NCBI RefSeq assembly: GCF_016920785.2
Contig: NW_024609835.1
Span: forward strand, 178,247,109 to 178,311,108
Source of the DNA: Ixodes scapularis
Lineage: Eukaryota; Arthropoda; Arachnida; Ixodida; Ixodidae
Length of the DNA: 64,000 nt
Reading direction: 5' to 3'
Under the pieces are notes generated by a model that did not search any database, had not been told where the DNA came from, and worked only from the letters and a program-made list of their open reading frames with translations. The position numbers were made by a program, and so were the translations under genes. Every line of letters starts with the position of its first letter. Position 1 is the first letter of the stretch. Of this stretch, positions 24,130-37,210 are shown one piece after another.

Positions 24130-24360
24130 GGTATCTTGGCCCTCCCGTAATTCGCCAAACAAGTTCCAAAGCTAGGTGTCACTGCCGGTAGTTTGGCTGT
24201 CATCTGGCAACTTTGGGCCTAAATTGTCAAACAAGTGCCGTAGCTAGACTTCACGTCTGATGTTTCCTTTTATTTCTTTTTTATATGGGATCTTTGGGTT
24301 CATATTGCCGAATAAGTGCGAGACTTAAGCTTCACTACTGGTTCTTCGGTTCATATCTTT
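24130..24360 (+). repeat. Diverged three-copy minisatellite, unit about 75-90 bp
   Basis: Three successive blocks share the same order: TCTTGG or CTTTGGG, CCTAAATTGTC-type, CAAACAAGTGCCG-AGCTAG, CTTCAC, then TGGTTCTT or GTAGTTTGG. The starts are near 24130, 24207 and 24290. The copies are clearly decayed. There is no coding potential. Confidence 0.65.
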
Positions 24361-27300
24361 AACTCTAGTCCGGCAGTTCAACAATAATGTAACAACCCAG
24401 TAAAAAAAAAATTAAAGATTGACGATTAGTTTTCGCTTTCCACTTTTCTCTCGCTTCATCCTCTCTGCCTTCTACACTGTCCACCGTTGCCTGTTTCCTC
24501 CTTTCTCATGGTGAGAAGGACCTGTTGCCTTACAGAATCTTCAGTGGGATCGTCAACCTTTAAGGCACACACGCACATTCGCGTTGGAACGGGTTTGAGT
24601 ACGTTGCGGCGCCCTTCCGGCCAGAAGCAGTCGCTTGCGGTACGACACGGGCCGTCCGCAACGCTCGATAGAGCGACGAAAGAGAGTAGACTCTGGCTCA
24701 ACTTTCCAAAGCGTTGCGGTGCGTTCGACCAATCAGAATTCGAGAAAAGAGAGAAGGGTCACGTGTTCGCTCGAGTCACTTGGGGAGGCGTATCCGGTTT
24801 TCCGCTGGCGGAACTTGCTTTTTTCGTTTTGGGGAGTGGTGGGGACTGCTTTTTTCAAGGCTGCGATGGTTGAAGCTGGTCGGAATGTCGGGAAAGCCAG
24901 CGGGATAATCCCAAGATCGAGCACTTCGACGCTGCCGCAGGGCGCCGCGATGTTGCCGTGGATTATGTTCGCTTACTATTGGTGAGCCGCTAGCGAGAGT
25001 AGCGCGTTTTTATTAGCCTTTGACTGCGGTTGACTGCGTGTCAACTTAACAGTGTCTTCAAGCCTGGCGCCAGCGCTCTTCGCAACGCAACGCGTCCGCT
25101 TGCTGCTACGGAACGCATCGCGCTCAAACGCCAATCTACGAAGTGGCCTTTAGAAACGCCAAATAAAAGTACTCTGACACAAACTAAAGCCTCGGAGCAA
25201 ACCTGTTAGGCCCCTAAGGTTACCAAGCTTGTGTCAAGTTAGGCGTTTTTCTGCCGTACTACATGGGGTTGAACGTTTTTAAATAAAATACTATTTCACA
25301 TTTGTATCTTTTTTTTCTGCAGCCTTATGAATCGTGAGGAAGGAATTTCCTATCCCTCGCCTGCAAAGCTGTGCTTTGGTGGTTAAATAACGCACCTCCC
25401 AACGAACACCACAGTAGCGGCCGTATCGAAAGCAGACTTACAATATTCTACCCGCCCGAGTCAACCTTATAATTAGGGTTTTGTGCTTTCAGGGTTCATT
25501 TTATCCGGATTCAGGACTGTTTTGCCAGGGTTTATTTTTTTCCACCGATTCGCCCTTTCTTGGTGTCAATATCGGGCATAATACAAACAAAAAATACGCT
25601 GTTTATATAAAAAAAAGTGGGGTCGTTCGTGAACGTTATCCTCGTTTTTATTCTTTTTATTTTAACTAATTCAAGCAACCGCAAAAACAAGACTATTCGC
25701 CGTTTATGCTTACTACGTGTTTGCCCCACTCGCTTCAAAAGTAGAAAACAAGGGCAGATTGAGAGCGCAAAAGCCACCCATTTGGTGGATGTTACGAAGT
25801 GTTGCCATCCGAACAGATTCCCTCTACTGTTGCCAGAGGGATCGTCCTCATTTTATATTTACGAGCTAGTGTCTCACCCCGGCTCGGCTCCAGGCTACTA
25901 TAAAACGGTTTAACGAGCGAGCGGCACGCACTTCCGGATTCAATTTATTCAAAGTGCTCTCCTGCTATGCTAGAGTCCTCTGAGCACATATCTGAGCAAG
26001 GTCCACACGAATGCGATAAGTTCTTTTTTTTTTTTTGACACGCTTTACTACGTTGGTAGTTCGCGCTGCCTCTCGTTCAAACACATTCGCTCTTACAACT
26101 TTCATGATGTTGGACCACGTCAAAAGATCGATATCACGGGCTGCTCACCAAAGTACCGCTACTGGGTGAAACGTTCTAAGATAGCAGTCGTTCTCGTGGT
26201 AGGCAAACATACATGCTGTGCGGGGCTACACCGGGTTTGAAATTGTATTACTAACCTCTCTTTAAAGAAAATTAGATTGTTTATTGCCCTTTTCTTTAGT
26301 ACAACAAAAAGTTAGAACGACAGCTTCTTGCACACTCGTTACAATAGCACAAAACTGCTTAAAATAAATTTTGCTAAAAAAGGTGTAATCCGTGCAACAA
26401 AGAAAACAGTTACATAAAACGGGACCTATATAGGGTAAAGTTTACGTCGAAAATCGACAGCGAACTTATTTCTGATCTTTAGAAAGTCTAGCTGTCTTTT
26501 TGTATGGATATACCAAGTAATGCTGTAAATAAATCGTTGCTAAGGGGAGTAAGAAGAAACGGACCAGAAAACTACCACTCTATAAAATGCATAGCCTCCA
26601 GAAAAACAAAAAAAAGTAAGGGTTTCCGCAGAACCTTCATCAATATGTACTTCATCGTATGCGAGCCCCAAAAGTTTCCTCGGCATCATCATTGAGTAAA
26701 ATTCACATACATAGCTTCGTTGTAAGGTTCGTACACCTCCATTTATAAATATTCCACGACTCCTACCTTGCCTTCCCGGGGGAATGTTTTAAATATATTA
26801 TAGTACGATTGCCCAAAAGAAGAAAAAAAACACCTAGATCAGATGGTCTTTACTGCTAGAGAACCCCGACCCGGAACTTTTACGTCGAACAAGTTCTTGC
26901 CGGTCGCAACACTGCTGCGGCAGATGAAGATTTAATTACGACGCCGGGCTGCAGCACCGCGTCAAGGAAAGAGGACCCTACTTTGTCCTTGGAACTCTCC
27001 CGGAGAGCCACTTTAGCTGCGAGTGCCCAACCTTGGCTCGTTCTTTCGTCCAAGTGTAGTCGTGCAGCTGTAGAGGCACAGAAAACGCGCGCACGCTTCG
27101 CCGTGAAATTTAAGCTCACGAGCGTCGTCTTTTTTTTTTTTGTTTGTGGCTTCCGCACGAGGCTTGATAATGTTTCTATTGTTTTAGCGCTTTTCGTGAA
27201 ACTGACCTTGGAACGTCGTCACCAGAGAAAAAAAAATATACCAACATTTACACGCATGACGTTTTGTTTGAAGGATCGGGAGTATAGTCTCCCCATCCTT

Positions 27301-27410
27301 TTGAACATTGTAAAACGAGCCGATAATGGAAAAGATTGAAATTGCCTTCTAAATCAGTCAATCGAGAATCTGCAGGCTGTTCCCAAACGGTCATCAGACG
27401 TAAAAGTAAA
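24361..27410. other. No recognised gene; one CpG-rich block
   Basis: 24560-25140 is CpG-rich and holds GACCAATCAG (24727-24736), a CCAAT-box-like site, and a CACGTG at 24760, then a 39-codon frame starting at ATG 24867. It could be a promoter with a first exon, but the peptide is unrecognised. 25150-27410 is AT-rich, with (T)n at 26023-26035 and no domain in any frame. Confidence 0.35.
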
Positions 27411-27710
27411 CGTATATATATATATATATCAGGGTGTCGAACCGGAGCCGAACCGAACCGAAAACCGGAACCGAACTGGTATTTTTTTCGGAACTGAGCC
27501 CGAACCCGAATCGTTATATTGTTATTGCGATGAACCCGAACCGGAACTGAACCGGAAAAAAAATAACGGTTACCGGCTCATGTCAAAACGGTTCGGCCAC
27601 GCGCTGTTGACAATGAATGTGCTATCAATGCCATTTGTTTTTTAAGTGCCGTCAACTGACACACACCTCGCTTACATATTTTTCTTCTCCACTCAATCTT
27701 AGGAATATAA

Positions 27711-27762
27711 ACGCTGCATCCATGGATCTTGACAAACGCTGCATCCATGAATCTTGACATAG
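27711..27762 (+). repeat. 25-bp tandem duplication
   Basis: AAACGCTGCATCCATG followed by GATCTTGAC or AATCTTGAC occurs twice back to back with one difference. It lies inside hAT C. Confidence 0.85.
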
Positions 27763-28213
27763 GAACCAGTATTGCGCTCGTCGCGGCTTGCACGGAAAAA
27801 AAAATGGAAAGCTGTGCAAAAAAAAAAAAAAAAAATTCGCGTCACGGGATTTTATTTTCCTACAATCTCGTAAATCCTAAATGCTGCTGTGTGCTCATTT
27901 CATAACACGTTTCTAGAACGCGCTAGTTCTTGAAGCTTGCTCCCATCGGAATGAGAAAAGAAAAGGCTGTGGAGTTTGATAATAATGCATCCGGTTTCGT
28001 ATAGGCACTTAGAAGCTAACATATTTGTGAGACAGCGAACTATTATATTTTAATATTTATCCTATTACGTCCTTCTGGCGTTGCGTTCGGTGAACTGTTT
28101 TTCATATTCCGTATCTTGTTTAATGAAAACTTCTTTAAGGGTTTAATTTGAGTTACCGAAGGCTAGTTCAAATAAAGAAAGCTGTATTTTCTCCCCACTG
28201 TTCCTTCAATTGC

Positions 28214-28312
28214 TTACACGCCGAGGTGGCGGGATAGTTAGCGAGTTCTACTTGTAAGTGGGTTTGTAAGGAGGTCGCGGATTTTACAGCTACTGCGTCG
28301 GACCCAATTAGA
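28214..28312 (+). mobile_element. tRNA-like SINE head or tRNA pseudogene
   Basis: GCCGAGGTGGCGGGATAGTT is close to an A-box region of Ser/Leu-type tRNAs. About 50 bp later GGAGGTCGCGGATTTTACAG sits where a B box (GGTTCGAAT type) would be, but is mutated. A clean cloverleaf is not evident, so a degenerate SINE head is more likely than a functional tRNA. Confidence 0.45.
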
Positions 28313-28616
28313 TGAAGTCCGAGGTAACCTTTGAGTGCACATAAAGAAACCATTCCTGGTAGAAATCCCTGAGCCTTACACTACGATGTATCTCGTTTCG
28401 TATGCGCTGATTTCAGATGTTTTATTTGTAATTTATTTTGATGTTGCCATTTGTCATTTATAATTTCCGAACCGGTTCGTGAACCGGTTCAGCGCCCCGA
28501 ACCGGTTCGCGGATCGAATTAATCGAACCGGAACTGAACCGGAACAAAATAAATTTACCTGAACCTGAACCGTAACCGAACCCGTATTTTTTTCGGTTCG
28601 ACACACTGATATATAT

Positions 28617-31109
<2,493 letters not shown>

Positions 31110-31762
31110 TAGGGATGTCGCGAACCACCCTAGGTTTGATTTCGAAAGGTTTCGATATTTGCGAAGCGAACTAAGGTTCGATTTCGAAAAATTTCGATAT
31201 TTTCGTACCGACCGAGGTTCGATTTCAAAAAATCGCAACTTTTGACCACAGCGGAGTTTCGAATTCGAAAATTTCGAAGCTTTCACGGTTTCTAAAATTT
31301 CGAATTCGAATATTTTGAATATTTTTTACTTCAGGTTCGATAAATTCGAAGATTTCGAAATTCTTTGTAAAAAAAATTCGAAAGCTTCGAACGCGTCGAA
31401 TTTTTATAGACATGAAGTTCGAACAATTCGAAGATTTCGAATTTATATTTGCATAAAGTTCGGAAAGTTCGAAGGTTTCGATTCTCTTTTAACGCTAAAT
31501 TTAAAAAAAAAAAAAAAATTCGAAGATTTTGACTTTTTTTCTAATCCAAGTTTTCAAAGTTCGAAGTCCGATTTTCAAGTTTTTCCACAGTTTCAGTTTC
31601 AAATAACGTTTTCACGACTCACTTGTTTTCACAAAATCAAGATTAGAAAAGTTAGGGTGTGATATCTAGATTCTGCGAAGTTGGTCAGGCAATTAAATGA
31701 GACGACGAGTGTCCCGGACGTGCTAGAATATTTGCCAGTGCAGAATTGTGACCGCCAGCCCC

Positions 31763-31788
31763 GGGGGGGGGGGGGGGGGGGGGGGGGG
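31763..31788 (+). repeat. Poly-G tract of 26
   Basis: Twenty-six consecutive G, inside hAT D. A second G-rich block lies at 32100-32140. The 187-residue Pro-rich frame on - at 31629-32192 spans both blocks and is not a convincing gene. Confidence 0.95.
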
Positions 31789-32639
31789 TCTTTAACCTGC
31801 ATCACGCAGTAGTGATTGCACGAACACACTGTTTTACGAGACTCATCCAGTTCGAAACGGCCAGGGGCGAGCAGGAGGTTGAGGCTCAGAAAAACCTTGA
31901 AGCGACCTGGCAAGCTAGCTCGCCACCCCTTGCACGCTGGTAGTAATCCGATCCGGTGAAGTTTGTAATTGTCCTGGAGGTTTATTTTCTGGAACGGAGG
32001 AATCGCCTCGCAAAAAGCACAAAAGCCGACACAACTCGAGGTCGAGGAGCGTTCTACCATACAAGTGGCGTCGGAAGAGGAAAAACGGGGGGAAAGAGGG
32101 TAGCGGGGGAGGGGTGGGGGGTGGGGGGGGGGCGGGCGGGCTTCAGCTTTCTTTTCCCCCTTGCAGGTATTTCGAACTGTTAAAGAAAACAATACGGGGA
32201 AAGAGGGCGTGGTCGAGCTTATTTTAATCTGAAATTATTTATGCATATGTATAGCTACTGTCGCTCTTCACTGCATCAAAGGTTGCGTAGATGGTCATTG
32301 TTAGAAACTCGTTGTCAGAAGGCACTGCTCGTCACATGCTTAGTGGTTCGGAAGTTCAAAGCTGTCTTTCCGACCTAAACACCTGTGCCAATAGTAAAAA
32401 AAAAAAAAAGAAAAAAAAAAAAGAATAAATGCGGGAATAAAACGCAGGAGAAAAAAAAAACTATCAAGAATTCGTCGGAAGTGTTCTATTCTTGCATATT
32501 CAGAGGTTCAGAACTTCGAAACAAGTTTCTTTTACCAAAATGTGTACAGGCTAAAAGAAACACGTCCCAGGAACGTGAAGCGAAAAAAAAAAAAAAAGTT
32601 TTCTTTTAAGGACGTGCTGAACTTGAACACTATTAGAAA

Positions 32640-33130
32640 TCTTCTCCCATGAGTTAATTTATTCCTTAACGTGAAAAAACAATAAATATATTATTTTGTA
32701 TTCTGCAGATGGCAACGATATGTACTGTCTGTGGTGTTAATTTAAATGCGATACCTCAAACAACTTAGACGAAAATAAATATCAAGTTTAGGTCATAATT
32801 GCATGCAGATACATGTTTGGACATTTCTTCGAAACTCACGTTGAATAACAATAATCACATCTTAAGACGGCACTTATTTAGGCTATACATGGATCATTCT
32901 TAAAAAAAGTATAACATATCTACCATAAATAGCTCCGGCTGCAGCGTGCTTCAAATCTGGCACAAACGATAATCGTCCTTCCTCGCCCCTTCGGGGATTT
33001 ATTTCTTTAAACCTAAGCATGCCAGAACATTGAAATAAACGACATTGTCTTTCGTAAGGAACGCAGCACCGCGTGTAAAAGTTCGAGAAAAAAAAATTAC
33101 GAATGTACCCCACTACTTGAAATCAAATGA
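32640..33130 (+). repeat. Dispersed repeat copy inside hAT D
   Basis: Collinear with 22560-23260 in the same orientation, as described there. Its presence inside hAT D means either an insertion into D or that D acquired it. Confidence 0.6.
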
Positions 33131-33550
33131 AACCGTCCGCCGGTCTTTCGAAGTTCGACGAACGTCGCACTTTTACCCTAAAAGTTCGAAGTTCGTCGAA
33201 CTTCTGACTTTTCAGAATTCGAAAGTTCAAAACTTTTCGAATTCTCTTGATAAATAAGTTCGAAAGTTCGAAAGTCATCGAATTTTTTGGTCAGTCAAGT
33301 TCGAAAGTTCGACAAACATCGAACCTTGCAGCGCAATAAGTTCGGAAGTTCGAAAAAGATCGAATTTTTTAGCGTAATAAGTTCGACGGTTCGAAAAGCG
33401 TCGAACTTCTTAGCTGAACAAGTTCGAAAATTCGACCTCCGTCGAATTTTACGATATAGACAATTCGAAAAATCGAAATCTTTCGAACCTTTCGAACCGC
33501 TTCATTCGATCATCGAAACTTCGATTCGAAAAAAGTTCGCGGCATCCCTA

Positions 33551-34500
33551 ATTGTTTTAACGCTCTCGTGTGGTTTAGACGTGAGGACCCAGTCGATAAT
33601 GGTTGTATATAGTTAGAGCTTTGAACATCAAGAGTGCCGTTAAGAATTTTGAACAGTAATCATAATCTATCAATTTTTGCTTTCATTTGCAACGGCTGAA
33701 GCTTCGCTCTAATAACTAATTCAGTGGACGGTGTTTCTCTACAATAATCATTAAAAATAAGACGAGGAGCTAACTTTTCAATACTTTCAAGTTTGTTAAT
33801 ACCGTCTTGTGTGAAAAGGCACCACACTGAACTAGCATATTCTAGCACAGGTCTAATAAAATTTTTATAAGCAATACGTTTAGTGTTAAGATCAGCAAAT
33901 TTTAATTTCCTACGACACGCCAATAAAGTGTCCCTCGATTTGTTAACCGTTAATTCTAAGTGCTGGTTCCAGTTCAGTTCATTGTTAAAAAGAAGTCTTA
34001 AATACTTGTACTCCTCGACCCGCTTTACTGGTTGTCCATCAAGTAAGTAACTAAATTGAACTGGCTTTTTTTAACAGGAGACTGTCATGACGGCTAGTTA
34101 TAGTTTAGCCTAATTTAACATTTTTTAGTCCAATGAAGTATCTCATCCAAAGCTTCCTGCAGTGTAAAACTGTAGGCCGGCTTCTTAATATTTTATATAT
34201 ACTACAGTCGTCAGCGAACAATCTAATCGGGACATCAATATTGGTTGGAATGTCATTAATGTAAATCAAAAACAAAAGTGGCCCAAGCACAGAGCCCTGG
34301 GGCACTCCTGAGGTAACGGGCAGTTTGCCCGAATCAACATTGTTATAGTGAACATATTGGCTTCTGTTTGGTAAATAGGCGGCTACCCAATTTCTAATTT
34401 CTGAATTTTTGAGTATGTTGGAAAATTTTGCCAGCAGCTTTGGATGAGACACCGTCGTCAAATCTGGTGAGTGATGAAAGCGTGGCAAGCAATCAGAGAG
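33551..34500 (-). pseudogene. LINE reverse transcriptase fragment, 5'-truncated
   Basis: On the - strand from about 34475 the frame reads TTVSHPKLLAKF, then SGVPQGSVLGPLLFLIYIND and RLFADDCSIY. These are the conserved palm motifs of non-LTR reverse transcriptases, including the FADD catalytic box. After frameshifts it continues with the thumb region: ACRRKLKF, FIRPVLEYASSVW and PRLIFNDYC. The element starts just before the first palm motif, so it lacks the endonuclease and fingers, as expected for 5' truncation. It resembles CR1/jockey-type LINEs. The C-terminus resumes at 31101 after hAT D. In life this enzyme copies LINE RNA at a nicked target. Confidence 0.9.
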
Positions 34501-34857
34501 CAGAAAAATTGCTCCATGTAGGGGCTCTGAAGTGAAGTGCACTCACGTCGGGTATTCCACGGGTACATTACCATCTTCTAATAGCTGCACCTCGGCCGTG
34601 ACTAGAATAAATCCACGGATCAGTCGGTGTGAATACACCATACACGCCGTTGCCTAAGATATGATTATGCATCGCGTAGTTGAGGTAGCGGTAAGAGACA
34701 TGTACAAGTTACTCAAAAAAGTAATTAAGTTAAATTACTGAGTCTTGATGTCCAAAGTAATGTGAGTAGAGTAGAAATTTCTCAAATTGAAGATAATTGA
34801 GAAAATCACTAATTACCGTAAAAAATAACGAATTACTGTTGAAGTTACTTTCACTTG

Positions 34858-34916
34858 TTTGGCTAGCACAATTTCGCTAACGGTTTTAATCCGTTAGCGA
34901 AATTGTGCTAGCCAAA
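34858..34916. repeat. Perfect palindrome, 26-bp arms, 7-nt loop
   Basis: The arm at 34858-34883 starts TTTGGCTAGCACAATTTCGC and is followed by TTTTAAT and its exact reverse complement at 34891-34916. It sits just inside the left subterminal repeats of hAT E. It could extrude as a strong hairpin. Confidence 0.95.
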
Positions 34917-35091
34917 TATGAATCGGCTTGCTTTTTCACAGAAACGCTTTAATAGCTGGTTTTGCTTCTGCGTGCATAATTGTTTTGTACTTTCTGGTTT
35001 TCTTGATCAATGATGTACTACGAGTGTATCATTTCTAAATTGTTGTTTAGCACTGCCTGAGCTTGATTTTTAGAAAGTGTTTGCTTCTTTA

Positions 35092-35707
35092 CAGTGTTAC
35101 GTAAAGTACATCTAAAAAGTACTTGAAGTAAAGTACAAAGTAAATGAGAGGTTATGTACTTCGAGTAAATTAGTAAGTAGAGCAGGTGCAATGTACTTGA
35201 AGTAACGTACTAGAAATACAATATATTTCAAGGTAAAGTACAAGTACTTTTAACACAATCTTTCATGATGCCCTTTCATTCCCTATACAGTTTTTTTTTT
35301 TTTTTAACTGGTATTCATTGCTCCAGGGGTAATCGGAGGTGCATCAATTTTTTGCGGAACTGGCAGCAAATATTGTATAAAGTCAAGTCGCCACAGAGTA
35401 TTTGTTTTACTCTCGCTGACGAGCTATTTGACACAATCAACTTATAAGGCACTTATTTGTGTCGGTCTTATAGCCGCCATTACTTCCCACGGAGAAATGA
35501 CCAGATGACTTTTCGAAAGAGCGCGTTTTCACACGACGATACGCCATTTTTTGTTTTCAAATTCGGGGATTGTAGATTGAAGTCGGGAGTCTTGCTTTCC
35601 TCGGAAAGTACAAGTACATGCTCAGAGAATGTACTTCAAGTAAAGTACACGTTTTCTAAACAGTAGTAGTTTGAGTACTACGTACTTGGAGTACTTCCCA
35701 ACACCTG
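35092..35707. mobile_element. hAT element F nested in E, 616 bp
   Basis: The ends are CAGTGTTACGTAAAGTAC and, reverse-complemented, CAGGTGTTGGGAAGTAC. The outer zones are filled with AAGTAC/GTACTT repeats. The flanking 8-mers CTTCTTTA (35084-35091) and CTTGTTTA (35708-35715) match at 7 of 8. There is no coding capacity. It is distinct from the B/E family by its GTACTT subterminal repeats. Confidence 0.8.
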
Positions 35708-35710
35708 CTT

Positions 35711-35713
<3 letters not shown>

Positions 35714-35758
<45 letters not shown>
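35714..35758 (+). repeat. (TA)n tract, left of the gypsy scrap
   Basis: About 22 TA units directly after hAT F. A matching tract of similar length lies at the other side of the gypsy scrap (37167-37210). Confidence 0.95.
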
Positions 35759-35761
<3 letters not shown>

Positions 35762-35814
35762 CAGGCTAAGATCTCTAAGATGTCCTCCGACTATGCCGCC
35801 GAGTTGACCCCCCC

Positions 35815-36699
35815 ATGAGTGAAGATGACCAGATCCGTCATCTCTTCAAAGGACTTTCCCAACAATTATTTCCCATCGTTGCTCCGAAATCTCCGCAAAC
35901 CGTGGTCCAGCTCGTCTCAGAATGTCGGAAATATGAGCAACTGGACAACGCGCGAATGTTTAAGAGGCCCCTCGATCGTCACCCTGAGGTGTCTCATGGG
36001 TCATACCCTGACACCACCCTTTCAACCATGATACGCACCATCATCCGAGAAGAGCTGAGATTTTTTCTGGGACAACAGCGTGGACAATCGCCCCCTTCGG
36101 AACCCTCCGGTCATCGCCTTGACATCCAGTCCACGGTTCGTGACGAGCTTCGTGCTGCTCTAGAGCCCCTGCCGAACGCCCGTTCTGTCTACACATCAGT
36201 CGCACCCCCTGCAACACCCCTGTGCGCATACCAGCCATGTCCACCTCCATCCGCCTCACCACCCTGGCAACTTCGTCAAACACGTCGCCGATCGGACATC
36301 TGGAGAAATGACGACAACCGACCGGTATGTTTCTATTGCAACACGCCCGGTCACGTTCTCCGGTACCGCCGACGCCGCATCGCCGACACTAGCCCACCAG
36401 CCCCTAATAACCGGTACACCAATAACCCCGGAGACCGCCGCTCTTCCTATGAACACCGCCGCAATGATAACTCCTCTTTCCGGCCCTTCCCGGCTTCTCG
36501 TGGATCCTATTCAGAAAACATTAACGCCGGACAAGATCTTCATGACCGCCGCTCGCCCAGTCCCGTCACGCCAGCACAGTCCTGCCGTGGTCGTTCACCG
36601 TCACCCTATCCTGCTCGCCGCCGCTCAGTTTCGCCCTTCAATGACCCTTCTACCCCGCACCTCCACCAATCTGTCAGGCTCTTGGTGAATAGATGAGTT
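35815..36699 (+). pseudogene. Ty3/gypsy-type gag fragment
   Basis: This is the longest clean frame in the window (293 codons). It starts EDDQIRHLFKGLSQQLFPIV, as in the C-terminal half of the capsid region of LTR-retrotransposon Gag proteins, where a 'KL-HLLKG' type helix precedes the nucleocapsid. It then has an Arg/Pro/Ser-rich linker and one zinc knuckle, CFYCNTPGHVLRY, at about residues 172-184. The knuckle should be C-X2-C-X4-H-X4-C; the last Cys is replaced by Arg, so zinc binding is probably lost. The N-terminal capsid part is missing. There is no protease or pol downstream on this strand. It sits inside hAT E between two TA tracts. Confidence 0.75.
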
Positions 36700-36739
36700 T
36701 ACTACAATGAAGAGAGATTTGACTATGATGGTGTCGCCA

Positions 36740-36843
36740 GGAGAATCGTTGGAGCAATCGTCCGAGCACAGCTCGAGCGTTTCCGCTGCTGCTCGAGATG
36801 CGCGGGGCCTTTTTGGCTTAGCCTCACTTCTTCCTTTCTAACA
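36740..36843 (+). repeat. 104-bp direct repeat, copy 1
   Basis: Nearly identical to 37062-37166 (a few differences, one extra T). It begins GGAGAATCGTTGGAGCAATC and ends CTTCCTTTCTAACA. The high identity implies a recent duplication. Confidence 0.9.
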
Positions 36844-36892
36844 GCTATCTCCCCTTTGAAAAAGGGCCGGTCCGCCGGCCATGGTGGTAGGG

Positions 36893-37080
36893 GACTTGGC
36901 GGTGGTAGCGCTTCAGTCGAGCGACGTGGACAACATCAGTAGGTTTGGAGCGGTTGACCCGGGAGGGAATGACTGGAGTCACTTCACAGTTCGTTGTGGA
37001 CAGCTGGCGAGAGATGCGAAAGGGGCCTCGGAATTGTTTTTGGAACTTTTCGCACTTTCCTGGAGAATCGTTGGAGCAAT
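36893..37080 (-). pseudogene. Ty3/gypsy integrase C-terminal fragment
   Basis: On the - strand one frame reads CEKFQKQFRGPFRISRQL, then EVTPVIPSR and KPTDVVHVARLKRYH. This matches the GPY/F-type C-terminal domain of gypsy integrases (K-RGPFR-, a Y/CEV-P strand, then DVVHV-RLK-Y). It is convergent to the gag fragment 200 bp away, so the original element order is not preserved. The remaining integrase, RNase H and reverse transcriptase are absent. Confidence 0.75.
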
Positions 37081-37162
37081 CGTCCGAGCACAGCTCGAGC
37101 GTTTTCGCTGCTGCTCAAGATGCGCGGGGCCTTTTTTGGCTTAGCCTCACTTCTTCCTTTCT

Positions 37163-37166
<4 letters not shown>
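37062..37166 (+). repeat. 104-bp direct repeat, copy 2
   Basis: Second copy of the repeat at 36740-36843. It partly overlaps the start of the integrase-like frame and ends exactly where the right TA tract begins. Confidence 0.9.

Positions 37167-37210
<44 letters not shown>
37167..37210 (+). repeat. (TA)n tract, right of the gypsy scrap
   Basis: About 21 TA units, mirroring 35714-35758. Confidence 0.95.

Larger units (their letters stand above)
27430..28608. mobile_element. hAT element C, non-autonomous, 1.18 kb
   Basis: The left end CAGGGTGTCGAACCGG and the right end, reverse-complemented, CAGTGTGTCGAACCG form short hAT-type inverted ends. Dense GAACCG/CGGTTC repeats fill the outer 130-150 bp on both sides. 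The flanks are (TA)n, so the 8-bp TSD reads ATATATAT on both sides and is uninformative on its own. The interior has no transposase domain I can recognise. It carries a 25-bp duplication and a tRNA-like segment. Confidence 0.8.
31110..33550. mobile_element. hAT element D, 2.44 kb, inserted in a LINE
   Basis: The ends are TAGGGATGTCGCGAAC and, reverse-complemented, TAGGGATGCCGCGAAC, flanked by a perfect 8-bp TSD ATTGTTTT (31102-31109 and 33551-33558). The outer 400-500 bp on both sides are crowded with TTCGAA-based repeats, typical subterminal binding repeats. The interior holds a 26-base G tract, A-rich runs and a copy of a dispersed repeat (32640-33130), but no recognisable transposase. It is therefore non-autonomous. 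Confidence 0.9.

Noticed and set aside
28214..28312. Functional tRNA gene
   Set aside because: The A-box region is good but the B box is mutated and no clean cloverleaf is evident.
31629..32192. 187-codon Pro-rich frame on -
   Set aside because: It spans a poly-G tract and a G-rich block inside hAT D; the composition explains the open frame.
36740..37166. The ~104-bp direct repeats as LTRs of a solo retroelement
   Set aside because: They are too short, lack TG...CA ends, and one overlaps integrase-like coding sequence.
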